Positions 8,360-17,405 of a stretch of DNA of 64,000 nucleotides are shown here, one piece after another. Position numbers and translations under genes: made by a program. This DNA comes from Nakamurella deserti (GTDB lineage: Bacteria; Actinomycetota; Actinomycetes; Mycobacteriales; Nakamurellaceae): the NCBI RefSeq assembly GCF_003260015.1, contig NZ_QCXS01000004.1, positions 248,001-312,000 of the forward strand. The letters are read 5' to 3'. Position 1 is the first letter of the stretch; each line of letters begins with the position of its first letter. The notes under the pieces are model-generated. The model searched no databases. It saw nothing but the letters and a program-made list of their open reading frames with translations, and was not told the DNA's origin.

Positions 8360-9203
8360 GGTCGACCGGAGTGGTGGGCAGGGTCCGGCGCAGGAACGGC
8401 AGCAACAGGGTGATCAGCTCCGCGGGGGTCTCGGTGTGTGGGTAGTGTCCGGCGCCGTCGATGACGGCGAGTTCGCCCACCCCGTCGGGGAGATCGCCGA
8501 GAATGCGCACGCCTTCGGCCCGGGGGTCGGCCCAGTCCGGGTCGGCGCTGCCTTCGACGACCAGGACGGGGCAGCGCACGTCGGCCAGCCGGGCGCCGGC
8601 GTCCTTCGGGGAGGTCCTGGCCATCGCCCGCAGCGCCGCCATGCGTTCCGGCCGGCGCAGCGTGGTCTCGATCCGGGCACGCTCGGCGTCCCAGTCGGCC
8701 GGCTTGTTCGGGATCGCGGCGTCGAGGTAGGCCAACCAGCCCCGCAGGCTGCCCGTCATCATCACCTTGGCCAGCTGCACCGTCCCGGCCCGGTGCCGGC
8801 TGTTCCGGACCAGCCCGACCAGGTCGACCGATTGCGCGCGGGTGAACGGCGCGAGCTCGACGACGCCTACGACCAGATCCGGGGCCGTCGCGGCCGCGAC
8901 GGTCGCAGCACCGCCGCTGATCGACTGCCCGACGACGACCGCAGGGCCGCCCAGGCGACGGACCACCGCCACGAGATCGCGCGCGATGTCCGCGCGCTGA
9001 TAGCTGGGCCATTCGGCGCTGGAGTCCCCGCAGCCGCGGATGTCGACGTTGGCGACCCGGTAGCCCGCCGCCACGAGCTCCGGGACCACGAACCGGTAGG
9101 AATGCCGACTGTCCCCCATGCCGTGCGCCAGCACCACGAGCGGTCCGGTACCGCTGACCTCGTAGGCGATGGTCCCTTCGGGGGTCTTCAGATACTCCAG
9201 CAT
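8352..9203 (-). CDS. Alpha/beta hydrolase
   Basis: A 283-residue alpha/beta hydrolase. The oxyanion-hole motif LAHGMGDSRH, a nucleophile elbow GQSISGG (Ser in GxSxS context), an acidic residue in EGSADPDW and a late His in DGAGHYPH form a full triad. Starts further upstream are possible, but ATG 9203 is preferred because TTGGAGA sits 7 bp upstream. It is the first gene of an operon with the TetR regulator. The reaction (ester, epoxide or haloalkane type) cannot be read from the sequence. Confidence 0.85.
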   Translation of the reverse strand: MLEYLKTPEGTIAYEVSGTGPLVVLAHGMGDSRHSYRFVVPELVAAGYRVANVDIRGCGDSSAEWPSYQRADIARDLVAVVRRLGGPAVVVGQSISGGAATVAAATAPDLVVGVVELAPFTRAQSVDLVGLVRNSRHRAGTVQLAKVMMTGSLRGWLAYLDAAIPNKPADWDAERARIETTLRRPERMAALRAMARTSPKDAGARLADVRCPVLVVEGSADPDWADPRAEGVRILGDLPDGVGELAVIDGAGHYPHTETPAELITLLLPFLRRTLPTTPVDHA

Positions 9204-9228
9204 GACGGTCTCCAATGGCTACGGGATA

Positions 9229-9241
9229 TAGCTAGAAGCTA
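9229..9241. promoter_or_regulatory. Candidate TetR operator
   Basis: The perfect inverted repeat tagct-aga-agcta lies 26 bp upstream of the hydrolase start, inside an unusually AT-rich stretch. Its position over the promoter of a hydrolase-tetR operon suggests autoregulation. This is inference from position and symmetry. Confidence 0.45.
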
Positions 9242-9692
9242 CTACGCATAGCCGGAACCGTCAACGCGGGCAGCAGCACCTCCGCGGTTCCGTTCGGATG
9301 TGCACCAGCCCTTCCGCCGTCCGCGAGGTGATCGAGCGCCCGAACGAGACCGCGACGCCGGGTCTCGGACCGGACCTGCGGCCTCGACGCCGACAGGCCA
9401 CTCACCACGAATCCTGCGAGTGCTGGTCCCACGACCTGACCTCGCGTCTCCACGACCTCACACCAGCCGTCGAACGGCGGCTCCCGATCGACCGAGCGGA
9501 CCGACAGCGGACCCGCCGCGTTCCGTGCCCCCGGGCCCGACAGCGGCCGGGCTCCGCATCACCGCCGACGAGGTCGCACTGCCGAGGCCCACGACATCGC
9601 CATCATCGATTACTCTCAGCACCACCTCTGTCACGTTTCGTCAAACAGTGCGGTACGGCGACGACGGTCTGTGGTGGTGTCTGGGAGTTGTG
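9242..9692. other. Intergenic region upstream of the c-di-GMP gene
   Basis: About 450 bp between divergent genes. The frame of the downstream gene stays open back to 9300, but the extra 131 codons are Arg/Pro/Thr-rich and resemble no domain, so I treat this as leader and promoter DNA. Confidence 0.55.
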
Positions 9693-12386
9693 ATGGACGG
9701 ATCCATTGACGTCGCACGGGATGGTCGGGGACGCCTCCCGAGTGGCTCGTGTGTCGGCGGCGCCGGGACGTGCTGCCACGCCCACAGCCCTGGGCCGGAG
9801 GCACCGGCGGACACCTGGGCAAGCGTCGGAGCTGCGCTTTCCGCCGTGGAGCAGCGTGAACGCGCGCTGCAGAGGGCGCTCGCCGCCGTGCAGGAGCGTG
9901 AGCGGGCGTTGCGGGCTGCGGAGGAGCTCGCACAGCTGGGCAGTTGGATCTGGGAAGTCGGCTCGGATTTGGTGACCTGGTCCGAGCACGTCCACCAGAT
10001 CTTCGGCACCGATCCCGCCGGCGCGCCGGCGGTGTACGACGTGTACGTGTCGATGTTGCACCCCGAGGACCGGGAGCGGGTGCTGTCGGCGATCCGGGAG
10101 GCGACCGCCACCGGCGGAAGGTACGAAGTCGACCACCGCATCGTCCGACCGGACGGCCAGGTGAGGGAGCTCCGCGGCCGGGGGCGCGCTGAGACCGATC
10201 CGTCCGGGCGTCCCGTCCGGTTGATCGGAAGCGTCCAGGACGTCACCGAACTGACAGCCGCCGCCCGGGAGATGAACCGCTCCCGGGACCTGTTCGCGGG
10301 GGTGCTCAACGCCGCGACCGAGCAGTCCATCATCGCCACCGACCCTGACGGCATCATCACCGTCTTCAACACCGGCGCGGAACGCATGCTCGGCTACACC
10401 GCGGCGGACATGATCGGCACGACCCCCGAGCGTCTCCACGACGCCGCCGAGATCCGCGCCCGCGCCGCAGAGCTGGGCATGGAACCGGGGTTCGACGTGT
10501 TCCTGGTCCGCGCGGCGAACGGGCAGGCCGAGACCCGGGAATGGACCTACATCACCCGGGACGGCCGCCGGTTGCTGGCGTCGATCACGGTCAACGCCAT
10601 GTACGGGCCGTGCGGTGAGGTCACCGGTTTCATCAAGGTCGGTACCGACATCACCGAGCGGGTGCAGGCGCAGGTCGCGCTGCAGGAGAGCGAGTCCCGG
10701 TTCCGGGACATGTTCCGGTTCGCGCCGAACGGGATGATGCTGTTCGGTATCGGGAAACGGAATCTGGGCCGTTTCGTCCAGGTCAATCCGGCCATGACCC
10801 GACTCACCGGCTACACCGAGCAGCAGCTCCTGGCCATGACCATGGCCGACCTGGTCGCGCCGGACGACCTGGAAGGCTACTGGGAGCGGCTCGAGATGTT
10901 CCGCGAGAATCCGGTTCTGGACGGTCCCGTGGAGCGGCACTGGATCCGCGCCGACGGCGACGATCTGTGGGTGCAGGTCAATCTGAGCCCGGGCGATGCC
11001 ACCGCGGGCAGCGCGTACGTCGTTGGTCAGGTGGAGGACATCACCGCCCGCAAACAGGCCGAGGCGACCCTGCGTCGTCAGGCGCTCCACGACGGATTGA
11101 CGGGGCTGCCGAACCGTCTGCTGTTGATGGACCGCATCGAGCACGCGCTGGCGGTGAGTACCCGCATCGACCGGCACGTGGGAGTGCTCTACATCGATCT
11201 CGACGGTTTCAAGTCGATCAACGACACCGCCGGTCATGCCGCAGGCGACCGCGCGTTGGTCCACGTGGCGCACCAGATCCGGGCGGTCCTGCGGCCCGGC
11301 GACACCGTTGCCCGTCTGGGCGGTGACGAGTTCGTGGTGGTGTGCGAGAACCTCGACTCCGCCGAGGCCGCGATCGCGATCGCCGGGCGGGTCCTGGGAG
11401 CGATCCGCACTCCGCTGACCATCGACGGAGGTCTGTTCTCGCTGGGCGGCAGTATCGGTGTCGCCCTGTCCGAACACGGCTCGAGCCCGGGTCAGCTGCT
11501 GCAGTTGGCCGATCAGGCCATGTACGTCGCCAAGGGGACCGGGAAGGGCCGGGTCGAGGTCAGCGGTGTCGCGGACCCCGCCCACCTGGAGCAGTCAGCC
11601 CGGGCGACCCGGTTCATGCGGCTCACCGCGGAGCTCGATCTCGCCGTTGCCCGGGACGAGTTGGTGATGTTCGGCCAGCCCGTCCGTGACCTGCGCAACG
11701 GCGCCGTCGTCGCCGTCGAGACACTGCTCCGCTGGGCGCATCCGATACTGGGGATCCTGACACCCGGGGCGTTCCTGGACGTCGCCGAAGCCACCGACGT
11801 GATGCTCCCGATCGGCCGCCGGGCGCTGCGGGAGTCCTGCCGGATGGCAGCGGCCTGGGCAGACGTCGGAGGTACCGGCGCGCCGGCGGTGCACGTCAAC
11901 GTCTCCGGGCGGCAACTGGAGTCCGGCAGCCTGCACCAGGAAGTCACCCAGGCCCTGGAGGACTTCGGCCTCGCCCCGTCGCGGCTGGTGTTGGAGCTGA
12001 CGGAGACGCACATGCCGCTGATCGCCGATTCGCTGCGCTCCGATCTGCAGTCCCTCCGCGATCGTGGTGTCAAGGTCGCCATCGATGACCTCGGCACGGG
12101 ATACAGCAGCCTCACCCGCATCACCGAGCTGCCGGTGGACATCCTCAAGATCGACCTGAGTTTCGTCGCCGGGATGGAGACAGACCCGGCGTGCGCCGCC
12201 GTCGTCCGCGGCGTCCTCGCCATCGGTGACGCGCTCGGCCTGGACGTCATCGCCGAAGGCGTCGAATCCCCCGTCCAGATGCAGCGCCTCGTCGACTACG
12301 GCTGCGTCCTGGCTCAGGGATACCTGTACAGCCGGCCGTTACCGGAACCGGAGTTGCTCGCTCACCTCTCAGCCGGCGCCGGCTGA
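9693..12386 (+). CDS. PAS-GGDEF-EAL cyclic-di-GMP enzyme
   Basis: An 897-residue cytoplasmic sensor enzyme without membrane segments. A short coiled coil (about 50-75, built from repeated QRERAL/QERERAL) precedes three PAS domains (about 80-195, 205-335 and 340-465). The GGDEF domain follows, with the intact active-site motif GGDEF at 543-547 and the inhibitory site RPGD at 534-537 five residues ahead. The EAL domain reads ETLLRW from Glu676 with DDLGTGYSS at 798, AEGVES and NVSGRQL, so its metal ligands look complete although Ala of EAL is Thr. Both synthesis and hydrolysis of c-di-GMP are possible. The start is ATG 9693 with GGGAG upstream. Confidence 0.9.
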   Translation: MDGSIDVARDGRGRLPSGSCVGGAGTCCHAHSPGPEAPADTWASVGAALSAVEQRERALQRALAAVQERERALRAAEELAQLGSWIWEVGSDLVTWSEHVHQIFGTDPAGAPAVYDVYVSMLHPEDRERVLSAIREATATGGRYEVDHRIVRPDGQVRELRGRGRAETDPSGRPVRLIGSVQDVTELTAAAREMNRSRDLFAGVLNAATEQSIIATDPDGIITVFNTGAERMLGYTAADMIGTTPERLHDAAEIRARAAELGMEPGFDVFLVRAANGQAETREWTYITRDGRRLLASITVNAMYGPCGEVTGFIKVGTDITERVQAQVALQESESRFRDMFRFAPNGMMLFGIGKRNLGRFVQVNPAMTRLTGYTEQQLLAMTMADLVAPDDLEGYWERLEMFRENPVLDGPVERHWIRADGDDLWVQVNLSPGDATAGSAYVVGQVEDITARKQAEATLRRQALHDGLTGLPNRLLLMDRIEHALAVSTRIDRHVGVLYIDLDGFKSINDTAGHAAGDRALVHVAHQIRAVLRPGDTVARLGGDEFVVVCENLDSAEAAIAIAGRVLGAIRTPLTIDGGLFSLGGSIGVALSEHGSSPGQLLQLADQAMYVAKGTGKGRVEVSGVADPAHLEQSARATRFMRLTAELDLAVARDELVMFGQPVRDLRNGAVVAVETLLRWAHPILGILTPGAFLDVAEATDVMLPIGRRALRESCRMAAAWADVGGTGAPAVHVNVSGRQLESGSLHQEVTQALEDFGLAPSRLVLELTETHMPLIADSLRSDLQSLRDRGVKVAIDDLGTGYSSLTRITELPVDILKIDLSFVAGMETDPACAAVVRGVLAIGDALGLDVIAEGVESPVQMQRLVDYGCVLAQGYLYSRPLPEPELLAHLSAGAG

Positions 12387-12412
12387 CGAACTGCTCGACG
12401 CCCGACCCCCCG

Positions 12413-12427
12413 GCCGGTTACACCGGC
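12413..12427. terminator. Small hairpin at the end of the lacI gene
   Basis: gccggt-tac-accggc is a perfect 6-bp stem spanning the stop codon of the minus-strand LacI gene, between it and the convergent c-di-GMP gene. It may help terminate either transcript. Confidence 0.3.
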
Positions 12428-13521
12428 GCAGGAACCGCACCGGAGGTCGGTGGCGCGCCCATGCTCTCGCGTTCGACGAACCGGGTGGCGACCGTGATCC
12501 GACGGTCGGCTCCGTCGTCGCCGTGGATGCGCCCGAACAGCCGCTCGGCAGCGACCCGTCCCATCTCGTACGCCGGTTGCACCACCACCGACACCGGGGG
12601 CGTGACGAAGGTCGTCCACTCCAGGTCGTCGAAGCCGAGCAACGAGATGTCCTCCGGGATCCGAAGCCTGGTCTCGGCCAGTCCGACGAAAGCGCTCCTG
12701 GTCATGTAGCTGTCGGCGGTGAAGAGCGCCGTCGGCGGCACCGCCAGTTGCAGGATCCGCCGCACCGCCTGCCGTCTGAGCTCGGGCTCGTTGTGCGGGA
12801 TGAAGGCGACGAGGTCCTGATCGGGGGGGATCCCGGCGTCGGCGAGGGCCTTCAGATAGCCCCGCGCCCGGTCCGCCGAGGGACGCGACGGGCCGGAGAT
12901 GCGGGTACCGGTCGATGACACCTTCAGGGTGGGCGGCTCCTCCGGTTGCACCGACACCAGGAAGCCGATCCGCCGGTGCCCCAGCGCGACGAGTCTGCCG
13001 ACGGCCGTCCGGGTGGCGCTCTCGTTGTCGGCCACCACGCTGTCCACACCGAGACCCTTCAGCTGCCGGTCCAGCATCACCATGGGCAGCCCGTCGTGCC
13101 CCATCGCGTCGAGATGCTCGTGTTGGCGGACCGAGATCGGGGACAGGATGAGTCCGTCGACCCGGTGGGACAACATCGCAGCCGTGGCCGTCTTCTCGAG
13201 ATCCAGTCGGTTGTCGCTGTTGGATACGAAGACCTGATAGCCCTGGTCGGAGGCGACATCGCAGATGCCGCGCATCGCGGTGGAGAAGAAGGCGTCGGAG
13301 ATGTCGGCGCAGACGAAGCCGATGGTGTCCGACCGCCCGTTGCGCATGGTGCGGGCGATCCGGCTCGGCCGGTAGCCGAGCTGCTCCGCCGCAGCCTGCA
13401 CGCGGGCCTGGATCTCCTTGGACGTGTAGCCGTACCCGCCCAGAGCCCGCGCCGCGCTCGCACGTGAAACACCCGCCGCCGCAGCGACATCGACGATGGT
13501 GTGCTGAGTCGCCCTGTTCAT
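12418..13521 (-). CDS. LacI-family transcriptional regulator
   Basis: A 367-residue LacI/GalR repressor: an N-terminal helix-turn-helix (TIVDVAAAAGVSRASAARAL, about residues 8-27) and the hinge ending SRIARTMRNGRSDTIG lead into a periplasmic-binding-protein-like sensor domain (SLLGFDDLEWTTFVTPPVSV near the C-terminus). The start ATG 13521 has GGGGGTG upstream. It is the last gene of the frl operon, 31 bp after the cyclodeaminase-family gene, so it is probably the operon's own repressor. The 14-bp palindrome with a central CG upstream of frlB has the form expected of a LacI operator. Confidence 0.9.
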   Translation of the reverse strand: MNRATQHTIVDVAAAAGVSRASAARALGGYGYTSKEIQARVQAAAEQLGYRPSRIARTMRNGRSDTIGFVCADISDAFFSTAMRGICDVASDQGYQVFVSNSDNRLDLEKTATAAMLSHRVDGLILSPISVRQHEHLDAMGHDGLPMVMLDRQLKGLGVDSVVADNESATRTAVGRLVALGHRRIGFLVSVQPEEPPTLKVSSTGTRISGPSRPSADRARGYLKALADAGIPPDQDLVAFIPHNEPELRRQAVRRILQLAVPPTALFTADSYMTRSAFVGLAETRLRIPEDISLLGFDDLEWTTFVTPPVSVVVQPAYEMGRVAAERLFGRIHGDDGADRRITVATRFVERESMGAPPTSGAVPAPV

Positions 13522-13552
13522 CGTTCACCCCCGGTCCGGGCGGCCGGCGCGC

Positions 13553-14518
13553 TCACAGCTCCACGTGGGTACCGACACCGGCGGCCGCCGCCGAAGTGTA
13601 GGCGGACAGCGCCAGCGCGGCGTCCTGCACCCCGAGCCCGGAGCTGTGGAACACCACGATCTGATCGTCCGCGGTGCGGCCGGGACCGCCGTCGATCACC
13701 GTGCCGACGAGGCCCACCGCGCCCGGGGACGCGCGGACCGACTCGGCCGCGGCGACGAGTGGTCCGACCGAACGCTCCGCGCCGGGGCCGTCGACGAACG
13801 TCAGGTCCGCCCGCATGGAGGCCGGGAGGTCGATCTCCCGTCGATCCGGTGCGTAGGAGCCCATGGTCAGCACGGTCGTTCCGGCACCCAGCCACCGGCC
13901 CTGCAGCACCGGCTCGGCGCTGGAGGTGCAGGTCGCGATGAGCGTGCTGTCGCGGGTGAGTTGGTCAGGTCCGGATGCGACGGTGACACCCGACCGTTGC
14001 CAGCCACTGTCGGTGGCCACCCGGCGTCGACCCGCCTCCGACGGGCTCCACACGGCGGTGGCGTCGAGGGGCAACACCGCCGCCGCCAGGCGGGCCAGTT
14101 CACCGGCCTGCGCGCCGGTGCCGAAGATGCCGAGTCGCACCGGTCCCGACCCGATCAGGGCAGCAGCCGCGGCCACCAGCCCCCCGGCGGTCCGGAGAGT
14201 GGTCACCGTCGCGCCGTTGAGCAACGCGACCGGCACACCGGTCGTGCGGTCGTGCACGGTCACCGTCGCCTGCACGGTGGCCACGCCACGGCCGGTGTTG
14301 GCCGGGACCTGCACCCCTGTCTTGAACACGGCGCCACCCGCCGGGATGACAGCGCCGTGCGCGAAGACCAGATCCTTCTCGGTCGGACCGGTGAAGTGGA
14401 AGTGGCCGCCGCCGGGCCCCGTCCCGTCCGCGGCGAGGCGGTAGGCGGCGGCCTGCGAGGCGATGACGGCCGCCGGCGTCAGTACGGCCCGGATGTCACC
14501 GTCGGACAGGATCAGCAC
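13553..14518 (-). CDS. Ornithine cyclodeaminase / mu-crystallin family enzyme
   Basis: A 321-residue NAD(P)-dependent enzyme of the OCD/mu-crystallin superfamily. Visible are the substrate-lysine region VFKTGVQVPANTGRG, the core LLNGATVTTLRTAGG and the dinucleotide site IFGTGAQAGELARLA. Family members cyclise ornithine to proline or lysine to pipecolate, or reduce cyclic ketimines such as piperideine-2-carboxylate. It follows the ABC ATPase by 3 bp in the frl operon. Because the neighbouring operon encodes pipecolate-type lysine breakdown, a lysine cyclodeaminase or ketimine reductase making L-pipecolate is the most economical role. That is inference; the substrate cannot be read from the sequence. 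Confidence 0.85.
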   Translation of the reverse strand: MLILSDGDIRAVLTPAAVIASQAAAYRLAADGTGPGGGHFHFTGPTEKDLVFAHGAVIPAGGAVFKTGVQVPANTGRGVATVQATVTVHDRTTGVPVALLNGATVTTLRTAGGLVAAAAALIGSGPVRLGIFGTGAQAGELARLAAAVLPLDATAVWSPSEAGRRRVATDSGWQRSGVTVASGPDQLTRDSTLIATCTSSAEPVLQGRWLGAGTTVLTMGSYAPDRREIDLPASMRADLTFVDGPGAERSVGPLVAAAESVRASPGAVGLVGTVIDGGPGRTADDQIVVFHSSGLGVQDAALALSAYTSAAAAGVGTHVEL

Positions 14519-14521
14519 GGG

Positions 14522-15352
14522 TCACAACACCCGCGACAGGAAGGCGCGGGTGCGCTCCTCGCGCGGGTCGCCGAACACAGCGGCCGGACTGCCGGACTCG
14601 ATGATCCGGCCACCGTCCATGAACACCACCCGGTCGGCGACATCGCGGGCGAACTTCATCTCGTGGGTCACGACGACCATCGTCATGCCCTCGTCGGCGA
14701 GAGAGCGCATCACGTCGAGCACCTCGCCCACGAGCTCCGGATCCAGCGCCGACGTCGGCTCGTCGAAGAGCATCAGGCGTGGCTTCATCGCCAGCGACCG
14801 CGCGATGGCGACCCGTTGCTGCTGGCCACCGGAGAGCTGGTCGGGGTAGGCGTCCGCCTTGGCGGCCAGGCCCACCCGGTCGAGGAGTTCACGGGCCTGG
14901 GCCTCGGCGGCGCGCCGGTCGGTGCCGCGGACGACGACGGGGCCCTCGGTGATGTTGTCGAGCACCCTACGGTGCGGGAACAGATGGAACCCCTGGAACA
15001 CCATCCCCATCCGCCCCCGCTGCACCGCGAGCTCACGCGACTTCATCCGACGGAGCTCGTCGTGGCGCCAACAGTGACCGATGGGCTCGCCCTCGAGGTA
15101 GATGTGCCCGGAGTCGGGCACCTCAAGCCAGTTCACGCACCGCAACAGCGTGCTCTTGCCCGATCCGGAGGGCCCGATCACACACTGGACCTGGCGGGAC
15201 CGCACGTCGAGGGAGACGTCGAAGAGCACCTGGTGCGTGCCGAAGCTCTTGTTCACGTTCTCGATGCGCAGCAGCGGGACGTCGCCCGCAGCCGGCCGGG
15301 TCGGCCGGCCCGCCACGGTGGGGACCACGGAGTGCGTGCTGTCGGTGGACAT
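14522..15352 (-). CDS. Polar amino-acid ABC transporter ATP-binding protein
   Basis: A 276-residue ABC ATPase of the polar amino-acid uptake family (GlnQ/HisP type). It has Walker [10 protein letters not shown], the Q-loop QGFHLFPH, the signature LSGGQQQR, Walker [15 protein letters not shown] and the switch His in VVTHEMKFA. It starts 1 bp after the permease stop and is followed after 3 bp by the cyclodeaminase-family gene. With the permease and binding protein it energises import of the substrate handled by FrlD and FrlB, which by context is a glycated amino acid rather than a free sugar. Confidence 0.92.
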   Translation of the reverse strand: MSTDSTHSVVPTVAGRPTRPAAGDVPLLRIENVNKSFGTHQVLFDVSLDVRSRQVQCVIGPSGSGKSTLLRCVNWLEVPDSGHIYLEGEPIGHCWRHDELRRMKSRELAVQRGRMGMVFQGFHLFPHRRVLDNITEGPVVVRGTDRRAAEAQARELLDRVGLAAKADAYPDQLSGGQQQRVAIARSLAMKPRLMLFDEPTSALDPELVGEVLDVMRSLADEGMTMVVVTHEMKFARDVADRVVFMDGGRIIESGSPAAVFGDPREERTRAFLSRVL

Positions 15353-15353
15353 C

Positions 15354-16289
15354 TCAGCCCTTCTTGAAGGACGGCAGGAAGCGCAGACGCGAGGTCGACG
15401 CCACGGACGAGCCGTGGGACGACGTCAGCCGCTTCTCGATCTGCTGCTGGACGACGGTGAACACGGTGGCGAGCACGAGGTACCACGCCGTCGCCACGAG
15501 CAGCAGTGGAATGGTCTGGTAGTTGCGGGAGTAGATCATCTGGGCGCTGTACAGCAGGTCCGGCGTGGCCAGCACACTCACCAGCGAGGTGAACTTCAGC
15601 ATCGAGATCAGGTCGTTGCCGATCGGCGGAATGATGATGCGCAGGGCCTGCGGCAGCACCACCCGCCGCATCGTCTGCGCTCTGGACATCCCGATCACCA
15701 GGCTGGCCTCCGTCTGGCCGCGCGGCACCGCCTGGATGCCGGCGCGGATCATCTCGGCGGCGTAAGCGCTCTCGGTCAGCGCCAGCCCCAGGATCGCCGC
15801 GGTGAAGGAGGAGATCAGCGAGTTGGTGTCCCACTCGGCGATCGTCGGCCCGAACGGGATCGACACCGTGGTGGTGGGGATGAGGGTGGCCAGGTTGAAC
15901 CAGAACACCATCTGCACCAGCGGCGGGACCCCGCGGAAGAACCAGATCCAGAGCCAGCTGACGCCGCGGAACAGCGGGTTCGCCGACAGTCGCATCATCG
16001 CCAGCACGACGCCGATGGCCAGACCGATCACCATCGCCAGCGCGGTCAGCTGCAACGTCTTGAGCAGACCGTCGAGGATCTCCGGATCGAAGAGGTAGTC
16101 GAGGAAGACCCCCCACCGCATGTTCTCGTTCGACACCAGCAACCGGACGAACAGGGCGATGGCGACGACGACGACCGCGCCGCCGACCCACCACCACGGA
16201 TGCCGCACCGGGATGGTGTGCACCCCGGCAGCGCTACGGAACTGCGGCGGATCGGTCTGCTGCCCGGCAGCGGGCGACGTGACGGTCAT
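15354..16289 (-). CDS. Polar amino-acid ABC transporter permease
   Basis: A 311-residue inner-membrane permease of the HisMQ/GlnP family. An N-terminal cytoplasmic tail is followed by a first membrane span (about 32-52) and the conserved permease core; the EAA-type loop is seen around [19 protein letters not shown], the contact with the ATPase. A single permease gene implies a homodimer. The start ATG 16289 has a GAGGAG box. There is a 127-bp gap to the binding-protein gene upstream, the largest inside this operon, and it may contain a processing or attenuation site that keeps binding-protein levels higher. Confidence 0.92.
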   Translation of the reverse strand: MTVTSPAAGQQTDPPQFRSAAGVHTIPVRHPWWWVGGAVVVVAIALFVRLLVSNENMRWGVFLDYLFDPEILDGLLKTLQLTALAMVIGLAIGVVLAMMRLSANPLFRGVSWLWIWFFRGVPPLVQMVFWFNLATLIPTTTVSIPFGPTIAEWDTNSLISSFTAAILGLALTESAYAAEMIRAGIQAVPRGQTEASLVIGMSRAQTMRRVVLPQALRIIIPPIGNDLISMLKFTSLVSVLATPDLLYSAQMIYSRNYQTIPLLLVATAWYLVLATVFTVVQQQIEKRLTSSHGSSVASTSRLRFLPSFKKG

Positions 16290-16416
16290 TCGGGCTCCTC
16301 GGCGGCCGTACGGGGGGGGTGGGCGGGACGGTGCGGTACGGCGGAGGTGCGACCCCCGGAACGGCGGGTCGCACCCCGGCCACCCGCTGGGATGTCGGCA
16401 CCCCAGCGGGTCGGGA

Positions 16417-17400
16417 TCAACCCTCGGGGTTCGCCTCGGTGATGAGGACGGCGTCCGTCAGGTCGCCCTGGCTGGTCACGCCCCATTCACTGCGGATCCG
16501 AGCGTAGGTCCCGTCGTCGATCACCGACTGCAGCGCAGCCTCGAACGCCGGGCCCATCTCGCTGCCCTTCGGGATGCCGACCCCGTTGTAGACCGCGTTG
16601 ATCAGCAGGTCTGAGACCTCGAGCTGCCCGGTCTGCTTCGCGGTGTACTTGAGCTTGCCGGAGCCAGCGGCCACCAACTGGACCCGCCCCGACGCCACGG
16701 CGAGTTCTGCGGACGGCTGGTCCTTGAACTGTTGGATGTCCATCGGGGAGTCGCCGCACACCGTGGCGTTGTTGTCCATCAGGTACTGGTACTCGAACGC
16801 GCCGGTGAGCACCGCCACCGACCTGCCGCAGGCGTCCTCGATGGCCGAGACCGTCAGGCCGCTGCCGGCCTTCCAGCCGAACGCGGTCCCCTCCTTCTGC
16901 AGCGGCACGAAATCGACCGTCTGCAGCCGCTCCGGGGTCACCCCGAGAGAGGCCACCGCGGCGGCGTAGCGACCGTTGCCCAGGCCCGGGATGATGGCGT
17001 CGAAACCTGTCGCCTCGTAGTGGAAGTCGACGCCGAGGCGATCGGCCATGGCCTTGACCAGGTCGACGCTCCAGCCCTTCACCTCACCGTTCTCGACGTA
17101 CTCCTCGGGGGCCCAGTCACCGAAGACGGCGACCGTGGAGCTGCGCAGGTCGGCGGGAACCAACGCGGCCAGGGAGCTGTCAGAGCCGCCGCCGGTGGCC
17201 GAGGCGGAACCCGACGGGGCGCTGACCGTGGAGCCCGAGGAGGTCGGCACGGCCGACGACGAGCCGGCCGACCACGAGCCCGACGACGAGGTCGAGGCCG
17301 ACGGCGTCGAGCCGCCACAGGCGGTGAGGGCCAGCGCGAGACCGGCGGTGGACAGGAGGGCCGCCAGGCGGCGACCGGTGGGGTGAGCGGACATGTTCAT
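16417..17400 (-). CDS. ABC transporter substrate-binding lipoprotein
   Basis: A 327-residue solute-binding protein of the polar amino-acid family (SBP_bac_3). A signal peptide ends in a lipobox ALTAC with Cys28, followed by a Ser-rich linker. The binding domain shows the usual DLVKAMADRLGV and FEAALQSVIDDGTYARI motifs. Two starts are possible: ATG 17400, or ATG 17394, which has AAGGA at better spacing. It directly follows frlD (5-bp gap), so it is the external receptor for the operon's substrate. B. subtilis frl systems use a sugar-type receptor, so the amino-acid-type receptor here is a difference worth noting. Confidence 0.9.
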   Translation of the reverse strand: MNMSAHPTGRRLAALLSTAGLALALTACGGSTPSASTSSSGSWSAGSSSAVPTSSGSTVSAPSGSASATGGGSDSSLAALVPADLRSSTVAVFGDWAPEEYVENGEVKGWSVDLVKAMADRLGVDFHYEATGFDAIIPGLGNGRYAAAVASLGVTPERLQTVDFVPLQKEGTAFGWKAGSGLTVSAIEDACGRSVAVLTGAFEYQYLMDNNATVCGDSPMDIQQFKDQPSAELAVASGRVQLVAAGSGKLKYTAKQTGQLEVSDLLINAVYNGVGIPKGSEMGPAFEAALQSVIDDGTYARIRSEWGVTSQGDLTDAVLITEANPEG

Positions 17401-17405
17401 CCTTG

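Noticed and set aside
9300-9692. Upstream extension of the c-di-GMP gene by 131 codons
   Set aside because: The extra residues are Arg/Pro/Thr-rich without similarity to a domain, and ATG 9693 has a good GGGAG box.
9603-11585. 660-codon open frame antisense to the PAS-GGDEF-EAL gene
   Set aside because: It lies opposite a gene with clear PAS, GGDEF and EAL motifs, and its own translation (His/Asp/Gly/Arg-rich) shows no domain; it is a GC-content shadow.
9693-12386. PAS-containing c-di-GMP protein as the RsbP partner of the RsbQ-like hydrolase
   Set aside because: RsbP ends in a PP2C phosphatase domain; this protein ends in GGDEF-EAL and is not in the same operon.
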